Source: Novosphingobium sp. Leaf2
GTDB lineage: Bacteria; Pseudomonadota; Alphaproteobacteria; Sphingomonadales; Sphingomonadaceae
Reading direction: 5' to 3'
Assembly (NCBI RefSeq): GCF_001421325.1
Contig: NZ_LMJY01000006.1
Span: forward strand, 34,959 to 98,958
Length of the DNA stretch: 64,000 nucleotides
Below the pieces are notes generated by a model that had not been told where the DNA came from, made no database searches, and saw only the letters and a program-made list of their open reading frames with translations. Every line of letters starts with the position of its first letter. The stretch's first letter is position 1. The position numbers and the translations under genes were made by a program. Shown in pieces: positions 1 through 9,351 of this stretch.

Positions 1-122
1 GCATCCTGAAGGGCGCCAGCTGCGCCACGCCGCGCGGTCATTCGCGCGCAACGTACCGCAATTTCTTCCCTCCCGAAAAGCGCTGGCAGTTTACCGGCGT
101 TCGTCTGGCAAAGGATGCCTGA
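1..122 (+). CDS. egtB: Ergothioneine biosynthesis protein EgtB, C-terminal end (partial)
   Basis: Only the last 39 codons are in the window; the reading frame begins at base 3 and ends with TGA at 120-122. The translated tail contains [14 protein letters not shown] followed by [10 protein letters not shown], the typical C-terminus of the FGE-sulfatase domain of EgtB, the iron-dependent sulfoxide synthase that joins cysteine or gamma-glutamylcysteine to hercynine. Its stop lies inside the first codons of egtD, the gene for the preceding pathway step, which supports the call. Start and catalytic domains are upstream of the window. Confidence 0.85.
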   Translation, partial: ILKGASCATPRGHSRATYRNFFPPEKRWQFTGVRLAKDA

Positions 123-1113
123 ACCCATGGCGGCTGCCGTTCGCGACCTGATCGATACGTCCCGGGATACTTTGCGGGCGCAATTTCGCCACGATGTGCT
201 GACCGGGCTGTCGCAACCGCGCAAGGCGATTCCCGCGCGCTGGTTCTACGATCATCGGGGCAGCGAACTGTTTGAAGCGATTACGGTCCTGCCCGAGTAC
301 TACCCGACGCGCACGGAGACCGGCATCCTGATGGCGCACGCCACGCGCATCGGTCGGATGGTCGGCGCGCAGCATCATGTGGTGGTGGAGTTTGGCGCGG
401 GCAGCGCCACGAAAACACCGCTGCTGCTCGATGCGATCTGGACCGCCGGGTACGTTCCCATCGACATCTCCGGTGCGTTCCTGCACGAGTCGTGCGACGC
501 GCTGGCCGCGCGTTATCCCGAACTGCCGATCCACCCGGTCGAGGCGGATTTCACCCGGCCCGTGGCTTTGCCGGCAGACTTGAACGCGTTTCCCCGGCTG
601 GGCTTTTTTCCCGGATCGACGATCGGCAACATGGAGCCGATGGTTGCCACCGACCTGCTGCGCTCCATGCGCGAAACGCTGGGCGGTGGAAGCCTGCTGC
701 TGATTGGGTTTGACAGGATCAAGGCCGAGGTTGAGCTGGTTGCAGCCTATGACGACGCGCAAGGCGTCACCGCAGCCTTCAACCTCAACCTGGCAAACAG
801 GATCAACGCGGAACTGGATGGCTCTATTCCTTTGGATGCCTTGGCGCACAAGGCGGTGTGGAACGATGAGCGCGCGCGGATCGAAATGCACATCGCGGCA
901 ACGCGCGATATCGCGTTCGATGTTTGCGGGCAGCCCTTCGCGATGAAGCGGGGCGAGACGATCCATACCGAAAACAGCCACAAGTATGACCCGCGCAGCG
1001 CCGACACATTGCTGCTGGCTGGCGGGTGGGAGCCACTTCAGGGTTTCGGCGACGCCGACGACAAGTTCATGGTGATCCTGGCCCGCGCCATGGGGGACGA
1101 GCAGACGGCCTGA
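115..1113 (+). CDS. egtD: L-histidine N(alpha)-methyltransferase EgtD
   Basis: SAM-dependent enzyme that trimethylates histidine to hercynine, the first step of ergothioneine synthesis; expected in the cytoplasm. The 332-residue length is normal for the family. The N-terminal part carries [17 protein letters not shown] (about 41-57) and PEYYPTRTE, both diagnostic of EgtD; the SAM-binding loop [10 protein letters not shown] is at 92-101, and [10 protein letters not shown] follows in the middle. The ATG at 115 overlaps the end of egtB by 8 bases; a second in-frame ATG at 127 is possible and would remove the overlap. The two genes form a minimal egtBD operon with no egtC or egtE beside them in the window. 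Confidence 0.92.
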   Translation: MPEPMAAAVRDLIDTSRDTLRAQFRHDVLTGLSQPRKAIPARWFYDHRGSELFEAITVLPEYYPTRTETGILMAHATRIGRMVGAQHHVVVEFGAGSATKTPLLLDAIWTAGYVPIDISGAFLHESCDALAARYPELPIHPVEADFTRPVALPADLNAFPRLGFFPGSTIGNMEPMVATDLLRSMRETLGGGSLLLIGFDRIKAEVELVAAYDDAQGVTAAFNLNLANRINAELDGSIPLDALAHKAVWNDERARIEMHIAATRDIAFDVCGQPFAMKRGETIHTENSHKYDPRSADTLLLAGGWEPLQGFGDADDKFMVILARAMGDEQTA

Positions 1114-1177
1114 CATCGGCATTTTTCTGTTATTTCGTCGCTTGACGGCTTCGTGTCATCGCTGCAGCAATAGGCAC

Positions 1178-3082
1178 ATGACACGTTTTTTCCGGGCATC
1201 GAGCGCAACGCTCGCTTTCGCACTCGCCGTCGCGGCGGGACAGGTCTTGGCGCAGGACAGCGCCCCCTCCACCGATACTATGATGAACGAGCAGGTGAAG
1301 TCGTACGACTGGGTGCGACCTCAGGCCGATTTCGTGCGCAAGACGGTGATGATCCCGATGCGCGATGGCACCAAGCTGTTCACCGTCATCATCTATCGCA
1401 AAGGCGTTTCGGATGCGCCGATCCTGCTGAGCCGTACGCCGTACAATGCGGACAAGAGCAGCAGCCGCAACCGCAGCCAGAAGATCGAGGAGATCCTGCC
1501 GGTCGCCGATGCCGAGTTCGTCAATGACGGCTATATCCGGGTATATCAGGACGTGCGCGGGCTCGATGGGTCCGAAGGCGATTATGTGATGAACCGGCCG
1601 CTGCGCGGGCCGCTCAACAAGACCAAGGTCGATCACGCCACCGATGCTTACGATACGATCGACTGGCTGGTGAAGAACGTCAAGGAAAGCAACGGCGAGG
1701 TCGGCATCACCGGCTCGTCGTACCTTGGCTTCACATCACTGATGGCGCTGATCGATCCGCATCCCGCGCTCAAGGCCGCCGTGCCGCAAAGCCCGATGGT
1801 TGATGGCTGGATGGGCGACGACTGGTTCCACAACGGCGCCTTCCGCACCTTCGGGTTCGACTATGACCTGGGGCAGACCGTGAAGAAGGGCGGCGGGTCC
1901 GTGCCCAAGGGCAATGGCGATGAATATACCGCCTACCTAGAGGCCGGTTCCGCCATGGATTATGCCAAGGCCTATGGCCTCACCGACCTGCCGGTTGTTC
2001 GCAAGGTGCTGGAACATCCCACCTACGATGCGTGGTGGCAGGGCCAGGCGGTGGACAAGCTGCTGGGCGCCCGCAAGCTGACGGTGCCGACCATGCTCGT
2101 CGTCGGGCAATGGGATCAGGAGGACAGCTACGGCGCGCCTGCGGTGTATCAGGCGCTGAAGGCCAACGGCACGCCAAGCGACATGGTAAGCCTCGTGATC
2201 GGGCCATGGCGGCACAGCCAGGTCAATTACGAAGCGCGCGAACTCGGTCCGCTGAAGTGGGAAGGCGATACCGGCATGCAGTTCCGCACGCGCTACATGA
2301 AGCCATTCTTCGATTGCCACCTCAAGACCAATCCGCCCGCCTGCAACACCCCGCCCGTGTTGACTTATGCAACCGGGAAGGGCGGCTGGGAGGTATCGCA
2401 GCAATGGCCTGCCGGTGCGTACACGCCGCTTTACCTGGGCGCTAACGCGGGCTTGTCGTGGACCAAGGGGCAGGCGGGCAGCGACAGCTACGTGTCCGAT
2501 CCGGCCAAGCCGGTGCCCATGCTGCCGCGCCCGATCCACATGCAGGGCGAGGAGTGGAAGACCTGGCTGGTGCACGACCAGCGCTTCGTCGATGGCCGTC
2601 CCGATGTGCTGAGCTACACCACCGGCGTGCTGGACAAGCCGGTACACATCAAGGGTGCGCCGAAGGTCGATCTGCACGCAGCCACCAACGGGCGCGACAG
2701 CGACTTCGTGGTCAAGCTGATCGACGTCTACCCGCAGGAAAACTCCGCCGATCCGACGATGGCGGGCTATGAGTTGGGCATCGGCATCGAGATCTTCCGG
2801 GGCCGCTACGTGAACGGCTTCTCGACGCCGCAGGCGCTGGAACCAGGCAAGGTCTACGACTTCAAATGGTCGTTGCCCAATGTCGATCACGTGTTCCTGC
2901 CGGGGCACAAGATCATGGTTCAGGTGCAGTCCAGCCTGTTCCCGCTGTACGATCGCAACCCGCAAAGCTGGGTGCCCTCGATCATGACCGCCAAGCCTTC
3001 CGACTACGTGAAGGCCACCGAGACGATCCACTGGGGCGGCGATGAGGCCAGTGCGGTCTGGTTGCCCGTTGCGCAGGATTAA
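1178..3082 (+). CDS. Secreted CocE/NonD family hydrolase (alpha-amino-acid ester hydrolase type)
   Basis: Serine hydrolase of the X-Pro dipeptidyl-peptidase (S15)/CocE fold, acting on acyl esters or amides; exact substrate unknown. I use ATG 1178 because it starts a signal peptide (MTRFFRASSATLAFALAVAA...VLA) cut before QDSAPS; the open frame extends to a TTG at 1142 but that adds a charged, unlikely leader. Catalytic parts visible: nucleophile elbow GITGSSYLGF near residue 180, acid region VGQWDQED, and histidine in GPWRHS, with a C-terminal jelly-roll-like domain. About 634 residues matches alpha-amino-acid ester hydrolases and glutaryl-7-ACA acylase-like proteins. It stands alone, convergent with the chloride channel gene. 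Confidence 0.85.
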   Translation: MTRFFRASSATLAFALAVAAGQVLAQDSAPSTDTMMNEQVKSYDWVRPQADFVRKTVMIPMRDGTKLFTVIIYRKGVSDAPILLSRTPYNADKSSSRNRSQKIEEILPVADAEFVNDGYIRVYQDVRGLDGSEGDYVMNRPLRGPLNKTKVDHATDAYDTIDWLVKNVKESNGEVGITGSSYLGFTSLMALIDPHPALKAAVPQSPMVDGWMGDDWFHNGAFRTFGFDYDLGQTVKKGGGSVPKGNGDEYTAYLEAGSAMDYAKAYGLTDLPVVRKVLEHPTYDAWWQGQAVDKLLGARKLTVPTMLVVGQWDQEDSYGAPAVYQALKANGTPSDMVSLVIGPWRHSQVNYEARELGPLKWEGDTGMQFRTRYMKPFFDCHLKTNPPACNTPPVLTYATGKGGWEVSQQWPAGAYTPLYLGANAGLSWTKGQAGSDSYVSDPAKPVPMLPRPIHMQGEEWKTWLVHDQRFVDGRPDVLSYTTGVLDKPVHIKGAPKVDLHAATNGRDSDFVVKLIDVYPQENSADPTMAGYELGIGIEIFRGRYVNGFSTPQALEPGKVYDFKWSLPNVDHVFLPGHKIMVQVQSSLFPLYDRNPQSWVPSIMTAKPSDYVKATETIHWGGDEASAVWLPVAQD

Positions 3083-3109
3083 CGCGCAACGAGGCGTTAC
3101 CGGCGGCGA

Positions 3110-4864
3110 TCAGCTTTCGCCGAACAGTTCGCGCTGAGAGGATTCAATTTCCTCGAAGTAGCGCCGGCGGGCGTGGCGTTCGGTGACCACGCCCACCACC
3201 GTGCCCACGCCGTCCACCACCGCCAACTCGTCTGCCGCGACGAGATCGAACGCCTTGAGCATGGCGCGGATGTCGCTGACGGGTGACAAGGTATTGTCCT
3301 CCAGCGTTGCCAGGGTGCCGATCGGTTCGTCCGGGTCCAGTTCCGGATTCCAGGCGGCGGCGGTGGCCACGATGCCGGCGTAGTGCCCGGCCTCGTCCAG
3401 CAGGATCGCCTTGCTGGTGGAGCCCAGGGGCACCCGGGCGCGAAAGTCGGCAACCGTCAGCGCGGCGGGGGCGCTGGTCCAGTCCTTGCGCATGATCCGC
3501 CCGGCGGTAAGGGTCAGCATCCAGCCGATATCGCGCGGTGAGCGGATGATCGATCCGCGCACGTGCAGCCGCCACGTGGAGAACGAATACCCGAACGTCT
3601 CACGCGTCAGGGCGCTGGAAACCAGCGACGCGGTCAGCACCACGCCCATCAGCGTGAAATCGTGGGTGGTTTCCAGCACCAGCATAGCCAGCGTCATCGG
3701 GCCGCCGACCACGGATACGGCCAGCGCGCTCATCCCCACGAGCGCCGCGTCGTTGATGTTGAGGGTGATGCCAAGCGGCAGCATGCCCACCAGCCCGGCA
3801 AAGATGAGGCCCACCGTCGAGCCGAGGAACAGGGAGGCGAAAAACAGGCCGCCGCGAAAGCCGAACGCCAGCGAAATGGCCGAGGCCACGATCTTCAGCA
3901 CCAGCACAGTTGCCAGGAACTGCAGTGCGGGCTGCATCGCGAGGTTGAGATGCATGGCGCCATGCCCCGCCGACAGGGTCTGCGGCGTTACCATAGCCAG
4001 CGGCATCAGCAGAACACCGCCGATCACCGGCTTCCAGCGCGATATGCGCCTTGCCTTCTGGACGTGGCTCTCCGCGAAGGTGACCAGCCGCATCAGCGCG
4101 ATGCCCACCAGCGCGCAGACAAGGCCCAGCACGGTGTAGATGAAGTAATCGCCGGTGGAGATGGAATGGCTGGCGCTGCTGGCGATCAGGTAGGGCTCCA
4201 CGCCCAACGAGCGGGTGATGAAGGCCGCGCCGAGCGACGCGGCGACGACCGGAGCGATGGCGGCCGGGGTATACGTGCCGATGACGATTTCGAATGCATA
4301 GAACGCGCCGGCAAGCGGTGCGCCGAACGCCGCGCCCACAGCGGCGCCTGCGCCTGCGCCCACCAGTGTACGCATGTCTGCGCGGCGCAGCTTGAACCAC
4401 TGGCCCAGTATTGAGGCGAACCCGCCGCCCATCTGCGCATAGGCGGCCTCCAGCCCCACCGATGCACCAGCCCCGTTGGAAATCACGGTTTGCGCCGAGA
4501 TGACGAGATTGTCGACGAAGGGGATACGCCCGCTGTGCAGCGCATTGGCTTCCACCACGTCGATCGGCGGCCTGCGGCGGCGGCGCAGGAAATGCGCCAT
4601 GCCCACCAGCAGCAGCCCGCCGAACGGCAGAGCCAGCAATCGCCAGGGATTGCGAATTTCGCCCAGGGCGCTGAGGCGGTTGTCGGTTATGCCGTACAGC
4701 AGCCCCTGCATCGCGTGCGCGACGAACCCCTGGATATTCGTCAGCCAGCCTGCGGCCAGACCGGCGACAAGGGCCAGCACGATGAAAGCCATTTCGCTTT
4801 CACGCAGCCTTTGGCGCTGGCGGATGGCCAATGCCTTGAGCGTAGAGGGTGCCATCCGTCGCAT
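3110..4864 (-). CDS. ClC-family chloride channel/transporter with C-terminal CBS domains
   Basis: Inner-membrane anion channel or Cl-/H+ exchanger. About ten hydrophobic helices occupy residues 25-440; the region ASVGLEAAYAQMGGG keeps a glutamate at the position of the gating glutamate of the canonical GREGP motif, although the rest of that motif differs. GFRGGLFFASLFLGS corresponds to the GxFxP loop. Residues about 465-575 form a CBS pair, each repeat ending in a hydrophobic strand such as LAVVDGVGTVVGVV. The start at 4864 begins MRRMAPSTLK; the second Met at 4855 is also possible. Transcribed alone, about 100 bases upstream of the aldo/keto reductase stop. The divergent selectivity motif leaves channel versus antiporter open. 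Confidence 0.88.
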   Translation of the reverse strand: MRRMAPSTLKALAIRQRQRLRESEMAFIVLALVAGLAAGWLTNIQGFVAHAMQGLLYGITDNRLSALGEIRNPWRLLALPFGGLLLVGMAHFLRRRRRPPIDVVEANALHSGRIPFVDNLVISAQTVISNGAGASVGLEAAYAQMGGGFASILGQWFKLRRADMRTLVGAGAGAAVGAAFGAPLAGAFYAFEIVIGTYTPAAIAPVVAASLGAAFITRSLGVEPYLIASSASHSISTGDYFIYTVLGLVCALVGIALMRLVTFAESHVQKARRISRWKPVIGGVLLMPLAMVTPQTLSAGHGAMHLNLAMQPALQFLATVLVLKIVASAISLAFGFRGGLFFASLFLGSTVGLIFAGLVGMLPLGITLNINDAALVGMSALAVSVVGGPMTLAMLVLETTHDFTLMGVVLTASLVSSALTRETFGYSFSTWRLHVRGSIIRSPRDIGWMLTLTAGRIMRKDWTSAPAALTVADFRARVPLGSTSKAILLDEAGHYAGIVATAAAWNPELDPDEPIGTLATLEDNTLSPVSDIRAMLKAFDLVAADELAVVDGVGTVVGVVTERHARRRYFEEIESSQRELFGES

Positions 4865-4967
4865 CTGGCCGATTGGGCCGGGGTGGTGTTCGGAGTCAAG
4901 CGCAGGCGTGCGCAGTCAATGGGACGACCGTCGATTTACGGCATAGATCCTAAAGGCGCTGGGCCGA

Positions 4968-5954
4968 TCAGTAATCCTCGGTATCGATGGCGCGGCGCAT
5001 GCCATCGGCATAGCGGTGCCCTTTGACGCTCTGCTGGTTGACGAGCGCGCCCGCCTTTTCCAGCAGACCCGGATCCAGATCCAGCGCGTTGGCCACATGG
5101 TTCTGGTCGAAATGGGCGATCGAACGGGTGCCGGGGATCGCGTGCACATGGGGCGCCTGTGCAAGCACCCAGGCCAGCGCCAGTTGCGCCGGGGTTACGC
5201 CAGCATCGGCAGCAAGGGCGTAATAGCGATCGAGCAACGCAAGATTGTCCGGCCAGTTCTCCGCGTCGAAGCGCGGCATAATGCGGCGCAGGTCCTTTTC
5301 GCCCAGCGAGGCGGGGTCGCGCACTTCGCCCGCCAGCGCGCCGCGCCCGACGGGAGAAAATGCTACAAAGGCGATGCCCAGTTCCCGCGTCGCGTCCAGC
5401 ACGCCCAGTTCGACATTGCGGGTCCACAACGAATATTCCGTCTGCACCGCAGCCATCGGATGCACGCCATGGGCTTCGCGGATGTGCGCGGCAGACCATT
5501 CGGACACCCCGTAGCTACCGATCTTGCCTGCCTCGATCGCCCGCACCATCGCGCCCACGCTGTCCGCGATCGGCACTTTGGGGTCGAAGCGGTGCATGTA
5601 GAACAGGTCGATATGGTCGGTGCCAAGGCGCTTGAGGCTGGCATCCAGCGATTCCGCAATGCTGTTGGGGTGACAATCGACGCCGCGCCGGGGGCCGTCG
5701 ACCAGAATGCCCGTTTTGCTGGCAAGCAGGAATTCGTCCCGGCGATGCATGATCGCCTCGCCCAGTATCTGCTCGCTCGTGCCGCCGCCGTAGATGTTGG
5801 CGGTGTCGAAGTGGTCGCAGCCGCTGTCGAGCGCATGGCGGAACAGAGCGATCGCATCCTCGCGCGGGGGGGCCTCGCCATAGGCCCACGCGATGTTCAT
5901 GCAGCCAAGGCCGACCGGGCGGACGTTGCGCCCGGCAAGAATACGTGTGGTCAT
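4968..5954 (-). CDS. Aldo/keto reductase
   Basis: NAD(P)H-dependent oxidoreductase with the (alpha/beta)8 AKR fold, 328 residues. The catalytic tetrad is readable: Asp50 in DTANIYGGG, Tyr55, Lys80 in LLASKTGI and His121 in FYMHRFD. C-terminal cofactor-binding signature IPGTRSIAHFDQN is present. Resembles the YajO/Gcy-like group acting on small aldehydes; substrate cannot be told from sequence. It lies about 80 bases downstream of tadC on the same strand but is functionally unrelated, so it may be read from its own promoter or from pilus-operon readthrough. Confidence 0.9.
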   Translation of the reverse strand: MTTRILAGRNVRPVGLGCMNIAWAYGEAPPREDAIALFRHALDSGCDHFDTANIYGGGTSEQILGEAIMHRRDEFLLASKTGILVDGPRRGVDCHPNSIAESLDASLKRLGTDHIDLFYMHRFDPKVPIADSVGAMVRAIEAGKIGSYGVSEWSAAHIREAHGVHPMAAVQTEYSLWTRNVELGVLDATRELGIAFVAFSPVGRGALAGEVRDPASLGEKDLRRIMPRFDAENWPDNLALLDRYYALAADAGVTPAQLALAWVLAQAPHVHAIPGTRSIAHFDQNHVANALDLDPGLLEKAGALVNQQSVKGHRYADGMRRAIDTEDY

Positions 5955-6037
5955 AGGTTTTCAGCCATCATGCCGTTCAAGGATGGCGCGAATTCGCCCA
6001 TCGCGCGTTGGCCGTCAAGCGACTTGCCGTTACCCGA

Positions 6038-7054
6038 TCAATGCTTGGGCACGTGCGGGTCACCGCCCGAGAACGCATCGCCGATCGAACAGGCTGCCGG
6101 CCCCAGGATCACCACGAACAGCGTCGGCAGGATGAACAGGATCAGCGGAACGGTCATGATCGCGGGCAGGCGCGCGGCCTTTTCCTCAGCGCGCATCATG
6201 CGCTCGTTGCGAAATTCGGCCGAGAGCACGCGCAGCGCGGATGCCAGCGGCGTGCCGTAGCGTTCGGTCTGGATCATGGTGGTGACCACGCCCTTCACCG
6301 CGTCCAGATTGACCCGGTAGGCCAGGTTCTCGAACGCAGCGCGTCGCTCGGTAAGGAACGACAGCTCGATCGAGGTCATCGAAAACTCGTCTCCCAGTTC
6401 GGGGTAAGCGCGCCCCAGTTCGCGCGACACGCGCTCGAACGCGGCGTCAACCGTCAGGCCCGCTTCCGCACAGATGACCAGCAGATCGAGCGCGTCCGGC
6501 AGGCCCTTGCGGATAAGGTCGGTGCGCTTGGACACCAGGTTTTGCAGATAGATGTCCGGCCCCTTGTATCCGGCCAGAACCATGATCGCGAAGGCGGCGA
6601 ACTTCTTGAAAGTGGACCATTGGGGGAAATAGTCGATGCCGTAGATCACCAGAGCGGCCAGCCCGCCCAGCACGATCGGCGCGACGAGGCGGGCGAGCAC
6701 GACCGCGACCGCCCACTCCTTGTTTCGGATGCCCGCCTGCGCCAGCTTCTGCTGGATGACCTTGATCTGGCTGTCCTGCAGCATCCGGGCCTTGCCCAGG
6801 AACGCGCCCATCCGGTCGGTGGTGTCGTTGCGGCGCACCAGGCTCTGGCGCTTCTTGGCGGTGGTGACGATGCCTGCCTTCAGCGCCTCGCGCCGCAGGT
6901 TGAGCGCCTTGACGCGCTTGGCCATGGGATCGCGGATCGTGACAGCCGAATAGATGGCAAGCAGCACGGCGGCGGCGGCCACGATCGACAGCAGGGTGCC
7001 GACGAGCGTGACGTCAAAGCCAAGGAGCGTGGGACCGGCAGGTTGGTTGAGCAT
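6038..7054 (-). CDS. tadC: Tad pilus inner-membrane platform protein TadC (type II secretion F family)
   Basis: Last gene of the Tad/Flp pilus operon. TadC with TadB forms the inner-membrane platform on which the ATPase drives Flp pilin extrusion. 338 residues: N-terminal membrane helix (about 10-33), central helices around 115-140, a T2SSF domain in about residues 170-300 with CAEAGLTVDAAFERVS typical of GspF-like repeats, and a C-terminal helix LILFILPTLFVVIL. It starts 21 bases after the stop of tadB on the same strand. Family and position agree, so confidence is high. Confidence 0.9.
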   Translation of the reverse strand: MLNQPAGPTLLGFDVTLVGTLLSIVAAAAVLLAIYSAVTIRDPMAKRVKALNLRREALKAGIVTTAKKRQSLVRRNDTTDRMGAFLGKARMLQDSQIKVIQQKLAQAGIRNKEWAVAVVLARLVAPIVLGGLAALVIYGIDYFPQWSTFKKFAAFAIMVLAGYKGPDIYLQNLVSKRTDLIRKGLPDALDLLVICAEAGLTVDAAFERVSRELGRAYPELGDEFSMTSIELSFLTERRAAFENLAYRVNLDAVKGVVTTMIQTERYGTPLASALRVLSAEFRNERMMRAEEKAARLPAIMTVPLILFILPTLFVVILGPAACSIGDAFSGGDPHVPKH

Positions 7055-7075
7055 GTCTGTTCCTTGGGTCCGCGC

Positions 7076-8047
7076 TCAGATCTCGAAGCTGACCATCTTG
7101 GCCATGATGAAGGCGCCGATGCCCATCCAGATGGCGCCGCCGATGCCGGCCACCATCAGGCGTTCATCCACCATGAACTGGCCGATGTAGTGGGGGTTGA
7201 CCCAGTAGATCATCACCGTGACGATGAACGGCAGCGACCCGACGATGTAGGCAGAGGCCTTCGATTCCGAACTCATCGCCCGGATCTTCAGCTTCATCTG
7301 CGCGCGCTTGCGCAGCACTTCGGACAAGTTGGCCAGCGTTTCGGCAAGGTTTCCGCCGGTTTCGCGCTGGATCGCCAGCGTGATCGTGAAGAAATTGAAT
7401 TCGGCAATCCCCAGACGGTCTGCGGTTTCCTGCAGCGCGTCTTCCATCGACTTGCCGACCTTCATGCGGTCGGTGACGAGCTTGAATTCCTCGCCCACGG
7501 GGCCGGGAATTTCCTGCGATACGATAGTCAGCGTTTCCGACACCGGCAGGCCCGAACGCAGGCCGCGCACTAGCAGGTCGATGGCGTCGGCAAACTTGAC
7601 CGTGAACGCAGTCGTGCGCCGCTTGATGAAGTGGTTGAGCACCATGTGCGGCAGGCCGGCGCCGATGAAGATGCCGAATGCCAGGCCCAGGAACAGTGCC
7701 CCGGTCTTGAGCACGATCGGCAACGCGAACAGCAGGCCAAGGCCGATCGAGCCATACAGGTATTGCGACATCGTCCACGGTAAGCCCGATCGGTCAAGCC
7801 GCAGGGCCAGCGCCTCGGCGCGCGAACTGGAGCCGGCGATCTGGTGGATTTTCGGTTTGCGAGCCGCCACCGCGCGGCGCATCTGCGCTTCGAGCCGGTC
7901 CTCGCTGCTGTCGGAGTGGCGCACGCGCACGGACTTGAGCCGCCGCGCGGATTCCTTGCCTGGCGATGGGCCCGACATAGCCACCCACACGAGCAGGAGC
8001 GCGCCGGTAAGTCCGGCGGCGATTATGATGAGCTGAAATACGTTCAT
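7076..8047 (-). CDS. tadB: Tad pilus inner-membrane platform protein TadB (type II secretion F family)
   Basis: 323-residue GspF-like protein with an N-terminal membrane helix (about 5-23), paired helices around 95-135, a T2SSF domain with RGLRSGLPVSETLTIV and RETGGNLAETLANLS, and C-terminal helices. Partner of TadC in the platform. It begins 25 bases after the cpaE stop. In most alphaproteobacterial Tad loci the hexameric ATPase gene cpaF/tadA sits exactly between cpaE and tadB; here no room for it exists (see findings). Confidence 0.9.
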   Translation of the reverse strand: MNVFQLIIIAAGLTGALLLVWVAMSGPSPGKESARRLKSVRVRHSDSSEDRLEAQMRRAVAARKPKIHQIAGSSSRAEALALRLDRSGLPWTMSQYLYGSIGLGLLFALPIVLKTGALFLGLAFGIFIGAGLPHMVLNHFIKRRTTAFTVKFADAIDLLVRGLRSGLPVSETLTIVSQEIPGPVGEEFKLVTDRMKVGKSMEDALQETADRLGIAEFNFFTITLAIQRETGGNLAETLANLSEVLRKRAQMKLKIRAMSSESKASAYIVGSLPFIVTVMIYWVNPHYIGQFMVDERLMVAGIGGAIWMGIGAFIMAKMVSFEI

Positions 8048-8072
8048 CGTCCTGCTTTCCCGTGCGCGCGCA

Positions 8073-9347
8073 TCAGACTGCGGCCTGCGCCTTCTTCTTG
8101 CGGGCCTTGGGCATCATCGCCTTGAAGTCGATCTTGCCCAGCAGCGACGGCTTGGCGCCTGTCACTTGGTTTGCACCGCCGGCCTCGGCGATCATGCCTG
8201 CCAGTTCGCGGATCACCGCGCCGGATTTGGCCGTACGGTTGGCATCGACGAAGGTCTGACCCAGCTTGGCGGCCATCGACGCCGCCTTGAGGTCATACGG
8301 GATCAACAGGTCGATCTTCGTCTCGATTGAGGCTTCGAAGTCCGCCTTGCTGATCTCGGCCAGCGCGGTCTGGACCTTGTTGGCGACCACGATCACTTGC
8401 GTGCGCGGCGCGTTGCCCTTGAACCAGGAGAGCATGCGGATGGTATCGCGCGCGGATGCCAGCGTCATTTCGGTGACCAGCACGGCCACGTTCGCCTCCA
8501 CTGCAAGCTGCGGGAAGTTGATCAGCATGTTTCGCGGCATGTCGATCACGGTCATCTCGAACGACTGGCGAAACTCCTCCGCAAGCTGCATGAACGCGGA
8601 ACCGTCTGTCAGCAGCGGGCCGTTGATCGGCGCTTCGGCGGACAGGATTGCCAGATTGTCGTTCGCGCGGATCATGGCGCGTTCGATAAACAGGCCGTCG
8701 ATGCGGCTGGGGTTCTCGATGGCGTCGGTCAAGCCGCGTCCCGGCTCCAGATCGAGGCACAGCGCGCCGGTGCCGAAGTGGATGTCGAGATCAAGCAGGG
8801 CGGTGGGCAGCTTGTAGTCGGCGCTGAACAGCCAGGCGAGCGAGGTTGCCAGCGTGGACGCACCGACGCCGCCGCGCGTGCCGATCACGGCGGTGGAAAT
8901 GTGGCTTTTTCCGCCTGCGACATCGGCCACGCGCGGCGCGGCGAACGTCGCCTGGGCCTGTGCCAGCGCTTCACGCACCTGGGCCACGGACAAGGGCTTC
9001 AGCAGGTAATCGTGGATGCCGCTGGCGACGAGATCGCGGTAAAGGCGCACGTCGTTCACCTGACCCACCGCGATGACGACCGTGCCCGGTTCGCACACTT
9101 CGGCCAGCGCGTTGATGTCGCTGAGCGGGTCGCCGCTTTCGGACAAGTCCACCAGCAGGATGTTCGGACTTGCCGCTACGGAAAGCGACTGGACCGCGTT
9201 GCGCAGGCCGCCCTTGTAGCACTTTTCCGGCTGCAGCCCCATTTCGATGGCCAGCGGGCGCAGCACGTCGAGCGAGGCGTCGTCGCACATGTAAGCGGCG
9301 AACTGGTCACGGCCACCGGGACCGCCGGTTTTCCAAGGAGCGTTCAT
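8073..9347 (-). CDS. cpaE: Pilus assembly ATPase-like localisation protein CpaE/TadZ
   Basis: MinD/ParA-like protein that directs polar assembly of the Tad machine. 424 residues: an N-terminal receiver-like region (about 15-130) ending in LVASGIHDYLLKPL, then a MinD-type P-loop domain from about 150 with VIGTRGGVGASTLATSLAW (a CpaE-style degenerate Walker A, Arg in place of the first Lys), LLDLDIHFG and VIDMPRN. Start ATG 9347 is 4 bases past the cpaD stop. A Lys/Ala-rich tail (KARKKKAQAAV) ends the protein. Confidence 0.9.
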   Translation of the reverse strand: MNAPWKTGGPGGRDQFAAYMCDDASLDVLRPLAIEMGLQPEKCYKGGLRNAVQSLSVAASPNILLVDLSESGDPLSDINALAEVCEPGTVVIAVGQVNDVRLYRDLVASGIHDYLLKPLSVAQVREALAQAQATFAAPRVADVAGGKSHISTAVIGTRGGVGASTLATSLAWLFSADYKLPTALLDLDIHFGTGALCLDLEPGRGLTDAIENPSRIDGLFIERAMIRANDNLAILSAEAPINGPLLTDGSAFMQLAEEFRQSFEMTVIDMPRNMLINFPQLAVEANVAVLVTEMTLASARDTIRMLSWFKGNAPRTQVIVVANKVQTALAEISKADFEASIETKIDLLIPYDLKAASMAAKLGQTFVDANRTAKSGAVIRELAGMIAEAGGANQVTGAKPSLLGKIDFKAMMPKARKKKAQAAV

Positions 9348-9351
9348 GGCG

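Noticed and set aside
311..583. Short plus-strand frames inside egtD
   Set aside because: Alternative-frame shadows with Arg/Ser/Ala-rich composition and no start signals.
6008..7573. 521-codon plus-strand frame across tadC and tadB
   Set aside because: Antisense to two clear Tad genes, with His/Gln/Arg-rich composition and no recognisable motif.
8073..9347. Degenerate Walker A of CpaE as a sign of a broken gene
   Set aside because: TadZ/CpaE proteins commonly carry a deviant P-loop; the rest of the MinD-like domain is intact.
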